Source of the DNA: Taudactylus pleione
Taxonomy: Eukaryota > Chordata > Amphibia > Anura > Myobatrachidae
Direction of reading: 5' to 3'
Assembly (NCBI GenBank): GCA_031769625.1
Contig: JAUIMM010000202.1
Span: forward strand, 10,216,001-10,280,000
Length of the DNA: 64,000 nt
Below the pieces are notes generated by a model. The model did not search any database and was not told the DNA's origin. It was given only the letters and a program-made list of their open reading frames with translations. Positions within the stretch are counted from its first letter, which is position 1, and each line of letters begins with the position of its first letter. Shown here in pieces: positions 22,431-32,551 of the stretch. Position numbers and translations under genes: made by a program.

Positions 22431-22724
22431 AAGACCCCTTTCTGTTACGTGGGAAGCGACAGCTGTGAGATTTGACCTTTTGGTCTCACAGGCAGCATGG
22501 AGCATGTGGAGTTTAGAATGCAGGGCAAGAGCCAACCACCAGCGCTGTGGCTGTCATTCAGGGCTTCATCACATATACCATAGGAGGAAGCCTCTGGAGC
22601 GTGCTCTTCTGTCTGCAGCCCTCCCTCCCCTCTGTTTCACAAAGATCCATCCAGCTGCCAGCACTACAGTGGCCATTGTAGCAGCACAGCAAATGTAAGT
22701 GCTAAGTGGTCAGATGTTTGATGC

Positions 22725-24405
22725 GTGTCCTGTCTGTGTTCCATACCCAGTGTCTGCCTGTCCTGTCTGTGTTCTATATCCTGCATCTTCCTATTCTGTC
22801 TGTGTTCCATACCCTGTGTCTGTGTAGCGTCTGCCTATCCTGTCTGTGTTCCATATCCTATGTCTGCCTATCCCGTCTGTGTTCCATATCCTACGTCTGC
22901 CTATCCTGTCTGTGTTCCATATCCTGCATCTGCCTATCCTGTCTGTGTTCCACATCCTATGTCTGTGTTCCATATCATACGTCTACCTGTCCTGTCTGTG
23001 TTCCATATCCTCCGTCTGCCTATCCTGTCTGTGTTACATATCCTACGTCTGCCTGTCCTGTCTGTGTTCCATAGCCTACGTCTGCCTGTCCTGTCTGTGT
23101 TTCATATCCTACGTCTGCCTATCCTGTCTGTGTTACATATCCTACGTCTGCCTGTCCTGTCTGTGTTCCATATCCTACGTCTGCCTATCCTGTCTGTGTT
23201 CCATATCCTACGTCTGCCTGTCCTGTCTGTGTTCCATATCCTATGTCTGTGTTCCATATCCTACGTCTGCCTGTCCTGTCTGTGTTCCATATCCTACGTC
23301 TGCCTATCCTGTCTGTGTTCCATATCCTACGTCTGCCTGTCCTGTCTGTGTTCCATATCCTATGTCTGTGTTCCATATACTACGTCTGCCTGTCCTGTCT
23401 GTGTTCCATATCCTACGTCTGCCTATCCTGTCTGTGTTCCATATCCTACGTCTGCCTGTCCTGTCTGTGTTCCATATCCTACGTCTGCCTGTCCTGTCTG
23501 TGTTCCATATCCTACGTCTGCCTGTCCTTTCTGTGTTCCATATACTGTGAGTGCCTGTCCTGTCTGTGTTACATATCCTCTGTCTGCCTGTCCTGTCTGT
23601 GATCCATGGCCCTCATTCAGAGCCACTCGCTATTTGCGGTCGTTCGTTCTAAAACAAGGGGTGGCTATTCAAATGAACCGTTCGCTGCTTGCGGTCTGTT
23701 CACGCCTCTATGTCTGAACGAGCGAGCAAAACATACGCTCTTTTATTTCTTAAAAACGCCCCCTGGCCGCTCGCACCATACGTCATGTCCGCTATTTATT
23801 AGATTAATCGAGTACATCGAACAGGATATGAACTGCTCGCTATTCTTGTGGTTGGTTTTTTCAACCGCTATTTTGCGAGCAGTTCTGAGTTAAAAAAAAA
23901 CAAATGACGTGGTCATTGACGCTGCTATATTAATTATGCACACCCATAAAACGCCCGTTTTGACCTTTAAGCACGCCTGCGTTCTGATCTCCACTCCCCG
24001 TTTTCAAGCACCTTCCCCTGTTACCACCCACATACGCCTCATTCTGTCACTCAAAACAGCAGGCACTCTCTATATTGCGTACAAACGATTTTCGGCCGCA
24101 CTGACTGGTTCGCGCATGCGTACTAAAAACCGTACGCATGCGCAGATGTGCGAACATCGCTCGGAACGAGCGTACTGCCGCTAGCGAGTGGCTCTGAATG
24201 AGGGCCCATATCTTTAGTGTCTGCCTGTCCTTTCTGTGTTCCATATCCTGTGTGTGCCTGTCCTGTCTGTGTTCCATATTCAGTGTCTGCCTGTCCGGTC
24301 TGTGTTCTATATCCTTAGTGTCTGCCTGTCCGGTCTGTGTTCCATATCCTTAGTGTCTGCCTGTCCTGTCTGTGTTCCATATCCTTAGTGTCTGCCTGTC
24401 CTGTC
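22725..24405 (+). repeat. 33-bp minisatellite, split by two transposon insertions
   Basis: Units of 33 bp (CTGTCTGTGTTCCATATCCT + ACGTCTGCCTATC) run from about 22725 to 23604, resume at 24210-24405 after a MITE, and continue for a short stretch at 32348-32380 after the 7.9 kb Harbinger element. Since 33 is a multiple of three, long frames are open on both strands with 11-residue repeats, but there is no other sign of a gene. Confidence 0.95.
23608..24206. mobile_element. Harbinger MITE, family C, inside the 33-bp array
   Basis: Begins GGCCCTCATTCAGAGCCACT and ends in the complement, with at least 25 bp of perfect terminal repeat, flanked by CAT (23605-23607, 24207-24209). Subterminal sequence parallels the left end of the autonomous element: GTACGCTCGTT, CGCATGCGT pairs, a TGACAG block and GGAGAT..AACGCAGGCGTG. 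It is 599 bp, non-coding, and removing it joins the array units cleanly. Confidence 0.92.
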
Positions 24406-25220
24406 TTTGGCCCTCATTCAGAGCCGCCAGTTAACAACAGTACGCTCGTTGCGTTCCGATGTTGACTAACCGCGCATGCGTCGGTGTTACACTGCGCATG
24501 TGCGTACGGCAGATTGCGAGCTTTTTTTCTGTCGTTCCTAAAATAGCGTACAGGAAGTGACATGTCAAATGTGATTGACAGTACAGGGCGTTTTTGGGTG
24601 TTGACGGGGGTGGAGATGAAAAAACGCAGGCGTGGCGAGGCGTTTTTGGGGCGTACATACATTAGCAGATGCGAACGTCAAATGTGTTCGGACCGTCTCA
24701 TACGTCACTGAAACATCCGCTTTCCCTTCAAAATGCTCGCACAGCTTAGGGTCAGGATTACTCGATCACATTGGCGATGGCCTTCTCCTCCGTCCCGGGA
24801 CTCCACGATGGTGCAGCGATTAATCGCGGCTGGTCAGTAAAGTAATTAGTGTTGGATTGAAATCCGGCTTGGTATGTGTTTGGAAAGCAGTTTATTGGGA
24901 TAGCACAAAAGCGTACGCAGGTGGAAATCAGAGCTGCTAATGTCATGATTACACAATCAATTAGCGTACATTTTTGGGGTTTTATTTTGGCCACAATTTG
25001 TTGGTTATGGCCTATTGTAACAATAATGTCATCATCTTTTAATTAGCTCCCCTTTTTTTTGGTTTACTGTGGAATTTGCATCGCTATGTGATTTTTGAAA
25101 CGTTCCTTAAAGAGGCCTTTTTTTTTTTTAAGAGGGTCAGTTTTTGCCTTTAGGGCCAGGATTAAATGTAACCCATTTGTACAATAATGTCACAATACAA
25201 TGTCAGTTTTTGGTTTTTAA

Positions 25221-25226
25221 TTTATT
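25221..25226 (-). terminator. Polyadenylation signal of Myb/SANT gene 1, copy 2
   Basis: TTTATT on the plus strand (AATAAA on the minus) lies about 205 bp past the stop at 25431 and matches 2929-2934 in copy 1. Confidence 0.5.
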
Positions 25227-25430
25227 GTTTAAACACAAACAAATTGGCCTAATATTTTGTTGCCTTTTTTTGTGGCCAAGATATTTGATCCAAAAAAAAA
25301 AACCCATAACTGCTAACATAAGCGTAAATACAAAATTTAAAAACATTTCACAAGAAAGGAGAGGAAAGTTTTGACCAGAAAGGAATATGAGCCAAGCACA
25401 GAAGGAGTGTGGGAAAAGTCGCCATTGCTG

Positions 25431-26718
25431 TCACCGTTTTCTCGCCCGTTTGGCTGGGTGAGGGTGGGCGCCAGACCGGGTCCGGGATGCCATCGGGCTG
25501 GCCTGTCCAGAGGCAGATGTTGTGGCCTCTGGACTAGGCACAGGGCTAGGCACATTTGGAGGATTGCCTGATGTTGTGCCAGAGGTGGAGGATCCGGATG
25601 TTCCGGCAGGAAGGGAGGTCGGCTCCACCATGTGCTGGCGAACGAGCTGCTCCAGGGCATCGGCGATGCGGATGTTGGCCCTGGTATTTTCCGCCAGGGC
25701 CTGAGCAATGGTCACGTTGGCCGCAGCATTTTGCTCCAGGGCCTCAGCCACCCGTATCAGACTGGCGTCCATCCTCTGCAGAATCTCCGTATGGCAATCC
25801 GATTTAAAATTGAGTTCTGTGAGGAGGCCCACTGCCTGCGAGGGGGCACGCCCTGGACTGGCTTCTGCAGGGTGCTCAGCCGGATGTACTGGTTCCTCCC
25901 CTGCAGAGCCAGCAGAAATTCTGCGGCCAAGGCTCCCCTCTGGAGCAGACTCATCCGCCTCTGTCTCTGTTAGGAAATTGGAGAAAAGACTCACATTAGA
26001 ATCTACATATTGGCACAATAGCATTTCAGAGTTGGTGACATCACAAGACTTACCTTGGCCAACATGAGGAGCCGCAAAGTCTGGCATGTCCGTATCCATG
26101 TTGGACACGCCAAACACCTCCACAGCCTGCACACACCCCTGTGCCATCTCTTCTAAGTCTGTCAACTCCAATGACACAGGGGTGGGACCCCCACCTGTCC
26201 CCCTTGCATGCCTAGCCCTGTCGGCAAGTTTTTGTTTGAGACGATATTTGAAGTCTGCCCATCTGTGGAATGAATTTGGAACCATTATCCTTTTTTTTAC
26301 AATGGGGTTTGTTTATAGGATGGGAAAGTGTTTACTTACCGCCGTTTGACATCCCGGGCTAGACGGACATAATCACCCACCCTATTGACAGCAACGGCGA
26401 CCTCCTCCCACATTCTCCACTTCTGGCTTTGGCTCATATTCCTGGCTGCCTGGGGCAGGATGTCAACGCACTTCTGGATCAAAACCTCCATCTCCTTGCT
26501 TGTGAAATGTGGCTGCCTTTTTTTTTTGGCAGCTTTGGCGGGTTGACTGGGGCCAGCAGTCTCATCCATGTCATCCTCCTCACCTATTTGGGTAAATATT
26601 CCGATTTAGCCACTTCACAACTTGACCAATATATTTGTGTGAAAATAATCATGGAGACAAAATGCATGAAGGCCTTACCGCCGGATTTTTGGGCATTGTT
26701 TCCCTGGTCTGAAGCCAT
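25431..26718 (-). CDS. Harbinger Myb/SANT-like DNA-binding protein 1, copy 2 (4 exons)
   Basis: Model: complement(join(25431..25966, 26054..26262, 26340..26583, 26679..26718)), 1,029 nt, 342 aa. Exon lengths (40, 244, 209 and 536 nt) equal those of copy 1, with the same splice sites. The Myb/SANT domain spans about residues 38-110 with F40, W72 and W96; a Lys-rich signal precedes it and a basic tail ends the protein. Differences from copy 1 are few and mostly amino-acid changing (for example LEEL/LEEM, PAED/PAEH, SDFH/SDCH, MDAY/MDAS). The gene diverges from the transposase across 1.28 kb. By analogy with NAIF1 it should act in the nucleus to load the transposase on transposon ends; that role is inferred. 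Confidence 0.9.
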
Positions 26719-27994
26719 GTTTCTGCTTCCAGAATGAAAACAACCAGAAATTCAATGTGATTTCGTGACGTATTTATCCATGCGTCCTTTGTTTGCGGCC
26801 GCATCATTGATTGTGCGTCCCTATGATTCATCCTTAATTTGTGCGGGAAAATAAACACTATTTATGGCTTGGTGTGTGTGGAGTCGAGGTGGGGTTGTTG
26901 GAGTGTTGTCGGTTAAGTTGTTTGGATTTGGTTGTTTGCGGTTGGAGGATTTGGCAGAGTTGGTTTTTTGTTTGTTTTTGCTACATTTCTTTTGTTTTTC
27001 CGTTCGCATTTTTATAATTTTTTCCACATCCTTTCCTGATTTGGTAAGTTTTGTGCAGTCAAATTTGTGGCCAATTGGTGTCTTCTTCTGTTTTGTGGTT
27101 AGTTAATTTTTTTAACACTGATTTCATCTTTTTTAGTTTTTTTTGGTTTTCGGACCCAAAGAAGTTTTTTTGGGAAATCTTATATATTCGAGTTGGGTAA
27201 GTCCATTTTTTGTCTTGCATTTGCGAATTAATTACCGCACTTTTGACTGTTGGTGTAGTGACTTGCATTTGCGAATTAATTAACGCATTTTTGACTGTTG
27301 GTGTAGTGACTTGCATTTGCGAATTAATTACCGCATTTTTGACTGTTGGTGTAGTGACTTGCATTTGCGAATTAATTAACGCATTTTTGACTGTTGGTGT
27401 AGTGACTTGCATTTGCGAATTAATTACCGCATTTTTGACTGTTGGTGTAGTGACTTGCATTTGCGAATTAATTACCGCATTTTTGACTGTTGGTGTAGTG
27501 ACTTGCATTTGCGAATTAATTACCGCATTTTTGACTGTTGGTGTAGTGACTTGCATTTGCGAATTAATTACCGCATTTTTGACTGTTGGTGTAGTGACTT
27601 GCATTGGCGAATTAATTACCGCATTTTTGACTGTTGGTGTAGTGACTTGCATTTGCGAATTAATTACCGCATTTTTGACTGTTGGTGTAGTGACTTGCAT
27701 TTGCGAATTAATTACCGCATTTTTGACTGTTGGTGTAGTGACTTGCATTTGCAAAATAATTAACGCATTTTTGGCGGCTTATTCATCATGTAATCCAGTT
27801 TTGCTTTTCCCTTTTCCATTTTTTGGGTCCATTTGAACCCTATTTGACGTACGGTGTGCAATGTCATTTTCATCGATGGCCAAATGTGTGTTTCCGCTAC
27901 TTTCTGTGTTGGCTTGCAACAATTTGAATAAAAAAAAAACACCCTCTAAATTTTTGAAGTCTCATTGTTGGCTTTTTTACAGTTTATACGTATC
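26719..27994. promoter_or_regulatory. Divergent promoter region between Myb/SANT 1 and transposase
   Basis: The region feeds both genes. On the Myb/SANT side GATAAATA at 26770-26777 (minus) replaces the TATAAATA of copy 1, next to ACGTCACG. The middle is the 48-bp minisatellite. On the transposase side a CTTTTTTACAG sequence ends at 27982, just before the ATG, and looks like a splice acceptor, so an untranslated first exon further upstream is likely. A shared promoter is inferred from layout. Confidence 0.45.
27207..27765. repeat. 48-bp minisatellite in the divergent promoter, copy 2
   Basis: About 11.6 units of 48 bp with GTGTAGTGACTTGCATTTGC and GAATTAATTACCGCATTTTT. Most units have ACCGC where copy 1 has AACGC, so the array spread from a variant after the two copies split. 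The open frames across the array (231 aa minus, 208 aa plus) are by-products of the period. Confidence 0.95.
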
Positions 27995-29254
27995 ATGACA
28001 ATACCCCGGCATGTAAGCAGCTATGGATGGTATCAGAAAGCTAAGTTGTTTTTTGTTACTTTTGGGGTGGCTCAAAAGCCTTACATTGTAAACCTTGAAT
28101 TTCAGGTAGATCTGGGGCGAATTGTTCTGGCCCTGCTCCCGGAAGACGACCAACCTCAAACTCGTCCCAGGCGTAGGCATCGTAGGCATGCAAGGCCCCA
28201 GATATTTCGAACACGTGTCACCCTTTTTGGAATGCCCGATGATGAGGTTTTAAGACGCTACCGTCTACCTCCCAAAATCATCATAGACACTCTCTCATTA
28301 ATAGAAAGTGATCTTGAGCGGCAAATTGACAGTCCAACAGCAATACCACCACTGACGCAATTTATGGCGGTGTTACATTTCTGTGCCTCAGGATCGTTTC
28401 AAACAACGGTGGGAATAGTGGCGGGCATCTCCCAATCCTCCTTTTCCAGGATCCTGAGGGCAGTGATGGAGGCACTTTTCAAGCACCTCCATCATTTTAT
28501 TAAAATGCCTTTGGATATGGGTGCCCTTAGTGTGGCCAAGGCCAATTTTTACCAAATAGCTGGCTTCCCACACATCATAGGGGTTGTGGATGGTACTCAC
28601 ATACCACTTCAGCCTCCAGCACGGCTGGAGGCAATATTTAGAAACAGGAAACACTATCACTCCCTGAATGTAATGGTGGTATGTGATGCCTCCCTCCAGA
28701 TCCTGTCCCTGAATGCTAAATTACCCGGAAGTGCTCATGACTCCTTCGTCATCCGGCAATCAGGGATATGGCAGAAATTAACCAACCTACAAGCTGGTGA
28801 TGCGTGGCTTCTGGGTAAGTGGAGACCTTTAGTACATAACAATGTTAAGCTTGATACACAGTGTTCCTGATGTGGTGTATTTTTGTTCACAGGAGACAGT
28901 GGATACCCTTGCATGTCCTGGCTGCTCACTCCTTATTTGGCTCCCACACCAGGGCCACAAAGTGCGTATAATTCCGCACTTACAGCCACCAGGCAAGTGG
29001 TGGAGCGCTGTATCGGCCTTTTAAAAGGCCGATTCAGATGCCTCCACTGCTCTGGTGGCGAGCTCATGTATGTGCCGGATATGGTGTCGAAAATTGTGGT
29101 CCTGTGTGGGATATTTCACAACATTGCCATAAGGAGTGGTGTCCCAATGCAGCCAGAGGATGCCTTACCTGAGGATGGCCCCCCCGAGGTTGGTCGAAGG
29201 TCAGTATGTGGGGGGGCCATACGCGATGATGTGGTGGCCAGATTTTTTAGGTAA
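27995..29254 (+). CDS. Harbinger (HARBI1-like) DDE transposase
   Basis: Model: join(27995..28814, 28893..29254), 1,182 nt, 393 aa; donor GTAAGT, acceptor TTCACAG, frame kept. It should cut and join DNA at the transposon ends in the nucleus. The order of motifs matches HARBI1/PIF transposases: SGSFQTTVG and GISQSS (about 125-150), GVVDGTHIPL with the first catalytic Asp at 199, LPGSAHDSF with the second at 249, DAWLLG/DSGYPC at the splice, and VVERCIGLLKGRF with the catalytic Glu at 311; VLCGIFHNIA follows. The family is usually 350-400 aa, so it is full length. The ATG is the first in frame. An alternative in-frame intron (28013-28105, GTAAGC to TTTCAG, 93 nt) would give 362 aa and remove a poorly conserved stretch. 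Confidence 0.92.
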
Positions 29255-30078
29255 GTTTGAACAAAACTCCAGTGTTTATACCTAATGTGTTTGTGTTTTT
29301 TGGCGAACATCTAATTTATTTTTATTTTTCTCACCATCTTCTGTTTGTTCACATAATCTTTGGCACTCCAACGCTCACTACTTCCTGCTACCCTTACCAA
29401 ACCTGGATCTGGTCCTTTTGGGCATATATTCTGGAACCCATATCGCAACGCCATGTTTGTGGAATCATGTTGGCATGTTCCTTCGTCAACCAGTTCTTGA
29501 TTTTGTGTTTTTATTTAATTATTTCTTGGTATGTGTTGTATTTGAATTTATCACTGTGTATTTTTTTTGGGAGTGACCACTTTGTTTTCTCTGTTATGTT
29601 GTGAATAAATGTTTGAAGAGTGAAATGGTCTTCCTTTTTTGGAACGTTAACAGCAAGTGTAACCAGGTTAACACAAGTTACATTTGACTAAGGGGTAAAC
29701 CAGTACTGACGCCAGTTGAGCTAAACTGAAATATGTTTTCAGCTTCCCAATCCACACCAAAAGGAAGCCTGGCCCAACCTTGGGATTTGTAAGATTGGCC
29801 TAAGCAGCTTGCGCACCAAGTAGGAACCTGGAAAATGTAGAAATATGTAATTGACACTACACCCAAAAAGGGAAATGACATTGTTACTGTTATGTGTTTC
29901 TTGTGTCTGTTTGACATACAAAGACAAAACACAATCTAACTTTTAAAAAAGGGAAATCCTTGCAGGAACAGTCTACTTATGTCAGGCTAAACTATCTTGG
30001 TTTTGGTTTTTAAAAATGAGCCACAACGTATATTTGTCTTAATAAATTTAATTGGAAAATAGAACAAAAATAAAAAAA
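29255..30078. other. Converging 3' regions of transposase and Myb/SANT 2
   Basis: AATAAA at 29604-29609 (plus) is the likely polyadenylation signal of the transposase. ATTAAA on the minus strand at 30047-30052 may serve Myb/SANT 2, about 30 bp past its stop. The rest is A/T-rich and non-coding. Confidence 0.5.
29604..29609 (+). terminator. Polyadenylation signal of the transposase
   Basis: AATAAA about 350 bp after the stop codon, followed within 20-30 bp by TGGTCTTCC and a T-rich stretch (CTTTTTTGG). Confidence 0.55.
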
Positions 30079-31704
30079 CTAATGCCGAAGGAGGCCAGAC
30101 AGCCGGTCGAGGGCCACCAGAATGCCGATGACATGTTGGCGCATCTGCCCCACAACATCCGCCACCTGTTGCCGACGCCTCTGTTCCTCTGTGGGTGAGA
30201 AAAGTGTGTGGGTTAATACAACAATAGGGAATCCACAGAAAAATTAAAAAAAACAACCAAATCACTCCTAAACCCAAAAACAAAAATAAAAAGGGTGGGC
30301 TGGCAAAAATACAAGGCCTAGGTACAAATTCCCACAGGTATGATATGTGTATGTTTAAATCACCAGGAAGAGGTAAACGGCAAACCTTCACAATCAACAA
30401 AAGTCAAGCCACAAAAACACGAAGAAAGGCACGACACATGATTACATACAAACAGTTTGTGCTTTAAAAAAAAAAAAAAAAAAACATACCGGGAGACAAA
30501 ACGGGAGCTCCGGGCAAACCTCCATGATCCTCCTCGGAGGATCCGTCATTCCCCAAAGAATGGGGCGGAGTTATGCTGGACTCCGGGGAGGGGGTAATTG
30601 GAAGAGGGGTGGGTGGAGGAGAGGGGGAAGTGGGACGGAGGGGAAGGAGGCCCGACATTTCCGGGAGAGGGTCTGGGAAGGATGGGGAGGAGTGGGGAAT
30701 AGGGGAAAGATTTGGGGTGGAGTGTTGGCTGGGGGTTGGGGATAGTGGGCGGGAACGCCGTCTGGACGGACGGTGACGGCGGAGTCTTGGCTGTCCCCCT
30801 AAAATATGTCAAAGAAATTGCGTTTAGTTTATGGACAAATCCGGGCAACCAAACTAAAAAAAAAAAAAAAAAAAAAAAACAAATAGCAGTAGAATTAAAA
30901 AATCAGAAATAGAGGGGAAACATGCACACGCAGATATGAGTACAAATAATAAATAGAACAGACAGGAAAACATGCAGACGCAGATATGAGTACAAATAAT
31001 AAATAGAACAGACAGGAAAACATGCACACGCAGATATGAGTACAAATAATAAATAGAACAGACAGGAAAACATGCACACGCAGATATGAGTACAAATAAT
31101 AAATAGAACAGACAGGAAAACATGCACACGCAGATATGAGTACAAATAATAAATAGAACAGACAGGAAAACATGCACACGCAGATATGAGTACAAATAAT
31201 AAATAGAACAGACAGGAAAACATGCACACGCAGATATGAGTACAAATAATAAATAGAACAGACAGGAAAACATGCACACGCAGATATGAGTACAAATAAT
31301 AAATAGAACAGACAGGAAAACATGCACACGCAGATATGAGTACAAATAATAAATAGAAGAGACAGGAAAACATGCACACGCAGTTTGCCCCACAAACACA
31401 AACATTAAAACCACAATACATAACACTTACTTGCCAGGATCTGCATGCGAAAGCATGCCAGCAAGCGGGGCGTTCGCCGTTGCAGGTCGGACCACCTGCG
31501 CTCCAGCTGCCCGATGTTGCGGCGTGAGCCGAAGGACCGCAGGCGGGACCGTACCTCCGCATACGCGGAGCGCTTCTGCCGGTTGGTCATGGGTTGAGGC
31601 TGGCTGGTGATCCGGCGATCCATGACCTCCGTAAGCACCAGCAGCTCGCGCCTGGTGAATGCGGAGGCTCTCATGATGGCAATGGTGTTTTTCTTAAAAA
31701 TCAT
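30079..31704 (-). CDS. Second, distinct Harbinger Myb/SANT-like protein (3 exons)
   Basis: Model: complement(join(30079..30188, 30490..30798, 31431..31704)), 693 nt, 230 aa. Donors GTAAGT and GTATGT, acceptors TTTTAG and CCACAG; all junctions are phase 1 and the frame runs cleanly to TAG. Residues 13-80 form a Myb/SANT-like domain with aromatics F16, Y48 and W71 and the family signature LERRWSDLQRR. Residues 92-190 are rich in Pro and Ser with an acidic SSEED patch; residues 195-230 form an amphipathic helix (VVGQMRQHVIGILVALDRL). It shares little sequence with Myb/SANT 1 outside the fold. M11 (31674) is an alternative start. The role could be binding the other transposon end or regulating expression; both are inference. 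Confidence 0.82.
30915..31385. repeat. 50-bp minisatellite in intron 1 of Myb/SANT 2
   Basis: About 9.4 nearly identical units with CAGATATGAGTACAAATAAT and AGACAGGAAAACATGCACAC. The first unit has CAGACG and the last AGAAGAG, other units are almost invariant. As 50 is not a multiple of three, the same peptide repeat appears in all three minus frames, which argues against coding. Confidence 0.95.
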
Positions 31705-32347
31705 TTTTGATAAAGTGTGTAAAAATTTTCTGATTGGCTAATGTATTTTGGAAATTAACAGGAGCAATTTTATTGGTTAGTGTATGAGTCATGTGTTCGA
31801 CAGGGCCAGAAATCTCTGGAGAGTTAGGATAGGCTTGATGCAGTGACATGCGTAAGCAAATTTAAATAAAGAAATGAACCCAGGGAAATATGCGGGGATC
31901 CACAGCAATAGTACAATTGTTTAATTGTGGTTCACATGTTTTTTGAACAATAAAAGCGAATGTTTCATCCGTACGTATTCTGCGGGTAAACACAAACACG
32001 GACAAGAGTAAAGTTTCTTGCATTGTGTTGAAAAAAACAAACAATTAAGCTAATTGATACATTGATTGGCATGATACGATTGATGGAGGTAGGCAGAATA
32101 AAGGAGCAGGTAATCGACATCTGACAAGGCCACTTCCTGTTTATACTTGTGCGTGCGTTCCTTTCAAGCCATTTCGGGGATGTACGCTCGCTATTTCGTA
32201 CGCTCGTTAGTTAGAGGAGGGGTCGTCAGAGTTTTGGGAGGAATTTTAGATGCGAACGAAAATACGAGCGTGCCATTGAATTTAAATATTTTTGTACGTA
32301 CGCCTAACGTACGTGCGCCCGCTTGCGAGTGGGTCTGAATGAGGGCC
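31705..32347 (-). promoter_or_regulatory. Promoter and right subterminal region of the Harbinger element
   Basis: Upstream of Myb/SANT 2 the minus strand carries two CCAAT boxes (31733-31737 and 31772-31776). Outward, the last ~200 bp hold paired words GTACGCTCG, CGTACGT and GCCCGCTTGCGAGTGGGTCT before the terminal repeat. These last words are shared with the right ends of the family A MITEs. Confidence 0.5.
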
Positions 32348-32380
32348 TTTGTTCCATACCGTGTTTGTACTAATTCCCTG

Positions 32381-32551
32381 AGTCCCTGGCTCATGCAGCT
32401 GGTACTTAAAGGTCCCTTTGAGGGGACAATAAAATGTGTTCTGCGGCAGGTTGGACATTTTTCAGCAGGCTGGTAACATTGGATTCCCATGGTGGGCCAT
32501 TTATGTCCCAGTCCGATACTGATGTCTCCCTGTATTTTAACTAAAGAATAT
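32381..32551. other. Non-coding sequence between two elements
   Basis: Leaves the 33-bp array after a few degenerate units and ends with AAGAATAT, the left target duplication of the hAT element. Confidence 0.5.

Larger units (their letters stand above)
24409..32347 (+). mobile_element. Complete three-gene Harbinger transposon, copy 2
   Basis: The 7,939-bp element is bounded by 17-bp terminal inverted repeats with one mismatch (GGCCCTCATTCAGAGCC; the other end has GACCC) and by TTT on each side (24406-24408, 32348-32350). Removing it and one TTT rebuilds a minisatellite unit, CTGTCTTTGTTCCATA, so the ends are certain. Genes in order: Myb/SANT 1 (minus, 25431-26718), transposase (plus, 27995-29254), Myb/SANT 2 (minus, 30079-31704). 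All three are open with in-frame GT-AG introns. Two minisatellites (48 bp and 50 bp) lie in the divergent promoter region and in an intron. It could be a full, mobile source for the many MITEs nearby. Confidence 0.93.

Noticed and set aside
22725..23717. Long plus-strand frames with 11-residue Cys/Ser/Leu repeats
   Set aside because: A 33-bp period leaves all frames without stops open by arithmetic; the array is interrupted by transposons and shows no other coding sign.
667..24405. Possible CRISPR-like arrays
   Set aside because: The repeats are contiguous tandem units without unique spacers, and the DNA is vertebrate.
27059..27754. 231-aa minus-strand frame with MQVTTPTVKNAVINSQ repeats
   Set aside because: Produced by the 48-bp minisatellite between two divergent genes; unit number differs between copies and the opposite strand is equally open.
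27965..27994. Transposase start at 27965
   Set aside because: That codon is TTG; the first ATG in frame is at 27995, and a splice-acceptor-like CTTTTTTACAG lies between.
30854..31562. Cys/Phe-rich minus-strand frames of 170-220 aa
   Set aside because: The 50-bp minisatellite gives the same peptide in three frames; it lies in an intron of the second Myb/SANT gene.
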